Assembly: GCA_022824685.1 (NCBI GenBank) | Contig: JAJDZJ010000007.1 | Span: 1-64,000, forward strand | Reading direction: 5' to 3' | Origin: Caldilineaceae bacterium | GTDB lineage: Bacteria; Chloroflexota; Anaerolineae; Caldilineales; Caldilineaceae | Length of the DNA: 64,000 nucleotides | Shown: positions 59,672-64,000 of the stretch, one piece after another | How the letters are laid out: every line of letters starts with the position of its first letter | Numbering within the stretch: position 1 is the first letter of the stretch | The notes under the pieces: model-generated | The model's input: the letters and a program-made list of their open reading frames with translations, nothing else | Database searches by the model: none | What the model was told of the DNA's origin: nothing | Translations under genes and position numbers: made by a program

Positions 59672-61048
59672 TTACGGCCGCCTCCGAACCTGCTCCTGCG
59701 GCGCTGCATCTTCACTGCCCCGGACCGCCCTGCCAATTCCAAAGAAGAACAGCCCCAATGGGACGCAAATCAGGCTGCCGCTGACAAAACCCCACAGGCC
59801 CAACCAGACAATGCCAATGACCTGCGCCTGTATCTGACCGAAAAAGTCAGGCCGAAAACCCTGCGCCGCCAGCAACCCCGTGACGCCCTGCCCTTGAACA
59901 CCTAGATAGCTGCCCGCGCCTATCTGCTGCCAGCCAGCGCCGGCCGCGCCGTCGGCGAATATGCCCACACCCAGCAGCCCAATCGCAGCCGGCAATCCCG
60001 CTACGGCAAAGATCCCGGAGCCGTCGTCAAGGCGGAACACTCTGTTAAGCGTAAAAGTCAAGAATGGTACACTGCCCCCGGCAAGCAGTCCAATCAAGAG
60101 CGCACCCGTATGCCCGGGAAACGGCCCCGCGGCCAGTCCCGCAATCGCGCCCGCCGCCAAACCCCGGGCGCTCATCCCCGGGTCGCTCGTCCCGGTCACG
60201 AACCACGTGTATAGCAAGGGAACGGTCACACCGCCGGCGGCATAGAGCAGCCCGTTGACTGCAGTTCGCACAACCGTAAACGCATCCATTCCCGGCTGCT
60301 GAACAGGGCTCGCCCAAGTCCAGGCCAGCACACCGGCCATCACGAACATGGCCCCCACAACCGAGAGCAGCGGCAAATGCACTGCCGGCAAGCCAGAGCG
60401 CGCGGCATCCGTCTGTGCATTCCTCCGCGGCGGCCAAACGAGCAGAGCGGCAAGTGACGCTGAAGCTGAGACCAGAAACACGGTGCCCCCGCCGCCAAAG
60501 TCGACCAAACCGTGCCCCAGGCCCGCATTCCGCCCCAGCGCGGCCAGCCAGCCTCCCCCCTGCACCCAATTTCCCGCCAGAGGATACACTATCCCGCCGA
60601 GCGCCAGCGCGACAATCAAGGTCGCGAGCGCCGGCGCCCGCCCCCGCAACGCCAGCACCGGCAACAACGCCGCCGCCGCCGCCCACGGCGCATGCGCCAG
60701 AAACAGGCCCATCGCTGTCGGCGTCGCCGCCGGACCCGTCAGAAACCAGCCCTCCAGCCCCGCCGCTATCCATCCCACGCCCCATCCTTCCGGAAGCGGG
60801 GTCCACCCCCGCAACAGGGCCGACAGCTCAGGATGATCCGTGTAGAGGAATCCAACGCTCCCGAACTGAAAGGCAAACCCTAGTGCCCAGTAGCCCACCC
60901 CTCCAAGACAAAAGGCTGCCAATCCGCCCAGCGCTGCATCCCACGCCGTCTCAGCTCGCATCCCAGAGGCCGCGACCAGAATCAAGCCGGCCGGCAGCAG
61001 AAATGCAAAACCAGCGGCGGTCAGATGCCAGAAAAAAGTGCTGTCCAT
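59672..61048 (-). CDS. Amt/Rh/MEP-family membrane protein, divergent, twin-His motif absent
   Basis: Polytopic; LGHGLVDFGGGGTVFLVSASASL and FRLDDGSGIFAVAGLPAAIGLLGVGIFAD align to Amt signatures. Confidence 0.8.
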   Translation of the reverse strand: MDSTFFWHLTAAGFAFLLPAGLILVAASGMRAETAWDAALGGLAAFCLGGVGYWALGFAFQFGSVGFLYTDHPELSALLRGWTPLPEGWGVGWIAAGLEGWFLTGPAATPTAMGLFLAHAPWAAAAALLPVLALRGRAPALATLIVALALGGIVYPLAGNWVQGGGWLAALGRNAGLGHGLVDFGGGGTVFLVSASASLAALLVWPPRRNAQTDAARSGLPAVHLPLLSVVGAMFVMAGVLAWTWASPVQQPGMDAFTVVRTAVNGLLYAAGGVTVPLLYTWFVTGTSDPGMSARGLAAGAIAGLAAGPFPGHTGALLIGLLAGGSVPFLTFTLNRVFRLDDGSGIFAVAGLPAAIGLLGVGIFADGAAGAGWQQIGAGSYLGVQGQGVTGLLAAQGFRPDFFGQIQAQVIGIVWLGLWGFVSGSLICVPLGLFFFGIGRAVRGSEDAAPQEQVRRRP

Positions 61049-61387
61049 GTTTGTGCAGTTCCTACGTCGGCACGTAAAACTCCAACAGTTGTCGACCGGC
61101 GACCATCCAAGACCGCTGCGCCTCGGGACACTCTCTGCCTCACGCCCGCGCCGCCAACAACATGCCGCACGAACGCCTGCCCTCCGGCAGTCGGCCCGCG
61201 AATCCTGCTCACGCTGACAAGGAACGCGTCCGGTATCGGGTCAAATCATCCGGGAAAAGCTACTCACCGAACCTAGCATATCAAAAAATCAGAGCCGGAA
61301 CAAAGCACACGCCCCGCGGCGCATCCCGGTCCCGCCCCCTTGCATGTTCGCACCTCGGCCTTTCCCTTCACCGTCATCCCCCTGTAG

Positions 61388-61408
61388 GGGCGCCCCTGGT
61401 GGGCGCCC
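61388..61408. repeat. GGGCGCCC-CTGGT-GGGCGCCC inverted/direct element (GTAGGGGCG family)
   Basis: gtaggggcgcccctggtgggcgccc. Confidence 0.6.
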
Positions 61409-61618
61409 TCCCCGCCACCCACTGACCTCTTACCCCCGCCACCCCGTCCCCGCCGCTCCCCCCCAATCTCCGCCCAGACAGCAACCCATCCCCCAAATCG
61501 CTTTAATCCCCCCAAATCCCCGTCCAGACAACAGCCCCACCGCCCATCCCCGTCGCTTCCAAAACCTTCGCCCGTTGGTCTATATTCGGCCAAGTGGTAC
61601 AATTCGCTGGCTGTCAGA

Positions 61619-62914
61619 TTGCTGTTGAAGCGGCTTGCCGCCCTGAATCTTGGAATACTGACTGTGGAAAGGGTTGCCCCAACGCACCGCGCCTCCGAAC
61701 AGGACAAAAAGGATCCCTTGCTCTTCAATCTGATTCGGGTTTCCTTCCTGATTCTGGTTCTCTTTGTTCTGTGGAACGTGTTCAGCGTTACGCGCGCGCA
61801 CCTGACCGAGCAGTTCCTTGCGGTTGAATACCAGTCCGCCGCGCTGATCGATCCGGACGAAGGCGAGGACGCCCTGACTCCGGAAAACATTGAGGCCTAC
61901 ATTCTGGCCTTGACACTGCGGCTGCGTGAAGAACAACTCGATATTCCCGCCGGCGACGACCCTCGTCCGCGCGCCTTTACGATCAATCCCGGCGAACCTG
62001 CCCGCTATATCGCCGCCCGTCTCGCCGCAGCCGGCTTTATCAGCGATGCCGACCTGTTCAACCTGTACCTGCGCGTCAACCGGCTCGACAGAAATATCGA
62101 AGCCGGCAACTTTATGCTGGCAGAGTCAATGACCATTCCCGAAATTGCCGGCGAACTGCAGCAGGCCCGTTTCGAAGAGGCGCTCGTAACCATACCCGAA
62201 GGCTTCCGTGCCGAGGAGATCGCCGAACGGCTGGCCGCAAACTTTGTCATCGACAGCGAGCGCTTTCTCACAGCCGTTCGACAGCCCCAATCCCTTGACC
62301 TGCTTTCCGACTACGACTTCCTGTCCAATCTGCCTCCCGGCGCCTCGTTGGAAGGCTACCTGTTCCCCGATACCTATCGCTTCCCTGTCAACGTCAGTGG
62401 GCCCGAGATCGTCCTGGCTTCCATGCTGGACAACTTCAGAAATCGCGTCGGCGCAGACGGCCTGACTGGGGGAACCAGCGGCATCAGCGGCCATGACCTG
62501 ATTACGCTGGCATCCATCGTGGAGAGAGAGGCCGTCCAGGATGACGAACGACCTCTGATCGCCAGTGTCTATCTCAATCGCCTTGCCCAAAGCTGTCGGG
62601 ACGTCGGCGGCCCCTATCTACAGGCCGACCCAACCGTGCAGTACGCGAAAGGCGCAACCGGCAACTGGTGGTGGAAGCCGCAAACAATCGAAGAGTACAG
62701 CCAGGTCGATAGCCTCTACAACACCTACCTTCATCCCGGACTGCCGCCCGGCCCGATTGCCAGCCCTGGCCAGCGCGCCATCGAGGCAACCAGAAATCCA
62801 GGTCAAACCGTCTACTGCTTCTTCCTCGCAACAGGCGACGAAGGCAGGCATGTCTTCGCGCAAACGCTGGCTGAACACGAACGAAATCTGTCGATCTATG
62901 GCTACCAGCCCTAG
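61619..62914 (+). CDS. mltG: endolytic transglycosylase MltG
   Basis: [62 protein letters not shown]. Confidence 0.95.
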   Translation: MLLKRLAALNLGILTVERVAPTHRASEQDKKDPLLFNLIRVSFLILVLFVLWNVFSVTRAHLTEQFLAVEYQSAALIDPDEGEDALTPENIEAYILALTLRLREEQLDIPAGDDPRPRAFTINPGEPARYIAARLAAAGFISDADLFNLYLRVNRLDRNIEAGNFMLAESMTIPEIAGELQQARFEEALVTIPEGFRAEEIAERLAANFVIDSERFLTAVRQPQSLDLLSDYDFLSNLPPGASLEGYLFPDTYRFPVNVSGPEIVLASMLDNFRNRVGADGLTGGTSGISGHDLITLASIVEREAVQDDERPLIASVYLNRLAQSCRDVGGPYLQADPTVQYAKGATGNWWWKPQTIEEYSQVDSLYNTYLHPGLPPGPIASPGQRAIEATRNPGQTVYCFFLATGDEGRHVFAQTLAEHERNLSIYGYQP

Positions 62915-62928
62915 GCCGTCGCCTTTTT

Positions 62929-63990
62929 GTGACCGGATGTGTCGAGAATGCGCGACGGCGCCGCGCTAACATGAACTGTCAGAGCCATACAAGAGTGACC
63001 GCCCCCTTTTGCGGGCTGGCGAAAAATAGGGCCAGTAAGGTTCTCGCCAGATTCCCATCGGCCCATTTCGTTTACATTCTCTTCTTTTCCCTGTTGCTGT
63101 CATCCTGCTCTCCAACGCGGCCTGTAATGAAAATCGGTCTGTTGGCTCCCTTTGAGGGGATGCACCGGGAGAGCGGATACAATGCGCTGGCCGCCATGCG
63201 CGCCGCGCTCAACGACCATCCTCTGGACGGGGTTGATGTCCTGCCCCTCGCGTTGGACACCTCAGCCAGCCCGTCGCAAGCGCGCCGCGCCGCCCTGAAA
63301 GTGCTCCGAGACGATTCTGTGGTTGCGGTCGTCGGGCCGCTGCAGACAAAAGAGGTCTCCGCTGTGGCAGAGGTAATGGCTGCTTCGAATCTGGACTGGC
63401 AGCTGCCCGCAACCCCGGCCACGCAAGAGGAGGCCCGGGCGTTCATCGAGGCCCTGATCTTCGAGATCGATGGCCGGAACATCGCGCTCGCCGGCTTCGA
63501 TGACGGCTGGCCGCAACTGTCCCCAAGCCAGTGGTCCTCCTCCACCGGAAAGACGGTATCCGCCGCGGCTGACGAAAGCGATGCCGCAAAGGCAGACGGC
63601 GTTCTCTGGCTGGGGGATGCCCCGGGGGGCGCCGCGTTCCTGGCCCGCCTGAGAGCGCGCAACCATAGCGTGCCCTTCTGGACAACGACCGTTGCTGCCG
63701 ACCCGGTCTTCGCCTACCTTGTCCAGGACTACCTGGCAGGTGACCCGCCTGGCCCCGTCTACTGGGCAGCCCATCTGGACGAAAATCCCAGCCTCTACTC
63801 AGGCTGGGCTGATGAAAACGCGCAGCACGCGCCAGCCGCTTTCGCCGTCTACCTTGCTACGCGTAGGGCCCTGACCAAGTTGGCCGGCCAGCCGGTCCTT
63901 TCGAACAACGCGGGGCTGGCAGTCTTTAGGTTCGACAACGAGGGGAACAGTCACATGGCGCATTTTGTACCCCTTCACCCAAGTCCGTGA
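62929..63990 (+). CDS. ABC-type branched-chain amino acid-like substrate-binding lipoprotein
   Basis: SLLLSSCSPTRPVMKIGLLAPFEGMHRESGYNALAAMRAALND; VVGPLQTKEVSAVAEVMAASNL. Confidence 0.82.
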   Translation: MTGCVENARRRRANMNCQSHTRVTAPFCGLAKNRASKVLARFPSAHFVYILFFSLLLSSCSPTRPVMKIGLLAPFEGMHRESGYNALAAMRAALNDHPLDGVDVLPLALDTSASPSQARRAALKVLRDDSVVAVVGPLQTKEVSAVAEVMAASNLDWQLPATPATQEEARAFIEALIFEIDGRNIALAGFDDGWPQLSPSQWSSSTGKTVSAAADESDAAKADGVLWLGDAPGGAAFLARLRARNHSVPFWTTTVAADPVFAYLVQDYLAGDPPGPVYWAAHLDENPSLYSGWADENAQHAPAAFAVYLATRRALTKLAGQPVLSNNAGLAVFRFDNEGNSHMAHFVPLHPSP

Positions 63991-64000
63991 AACTCTAATC

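Overview
The 64 kb window is GC-rich, gene-dense bacterial chromosome. Gene content and protein motifs suggest Chloroflexota (Anaerolineae/Caldilineae-like); this is inference and was not searched. Housekeeping blocks: folK-folP fusion, siroheme/uroporphyrinogen methylation genes, nadC-nadA-nadB, nnrE, thiamine diphosphokinase, lepA-rsmA, an aa3-type (A2 subtype) cytochrome oxidase operon with assembly factors, leuS, HIT, radA-glyA, SCO, thpR and mltG. Accessory blocks: serine hydrolase, Gfo/Idh, TIM-barrel and amidohydrolase genes at 24-31 kb; three MFS transporters and a 1,060-aa beta-propeller protein at 32-40 kb; and a uronate/sulfated-sugar type cluster at 41-48 kb. No rRNA, tRNA, full CRISPR array, prophage or complete transposon was recognised. 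Most interesting observations: (1) an Amt-family protein lacking both pore histidines; (2) an intact tyrosine-recombinase-fold protein lacking its nucleophile and most catalytic residues; (3) an Lgt-like protein with degenerate catalytic motifs; (4) two genes reduced to their two ends by internal deletion (a serine hydrolase paralog, and a DUF5615-type toxin beside an intact DUF433 antitoxin); (5) an orphan CRISPR-repeat-like 37-mer and a near-palindromic operator-like site in the same 49 kb scar region; (6) a Leu-rich, near-leaderless small ORF with competing hairpins upstream of leuS; (7) a secreted His-Gly-Gly protein inside the oxidase assembly cluster; (8) several low-complexity repeat families that co-occur in intergenic regions, one of which is read into an MFS C-terminus.
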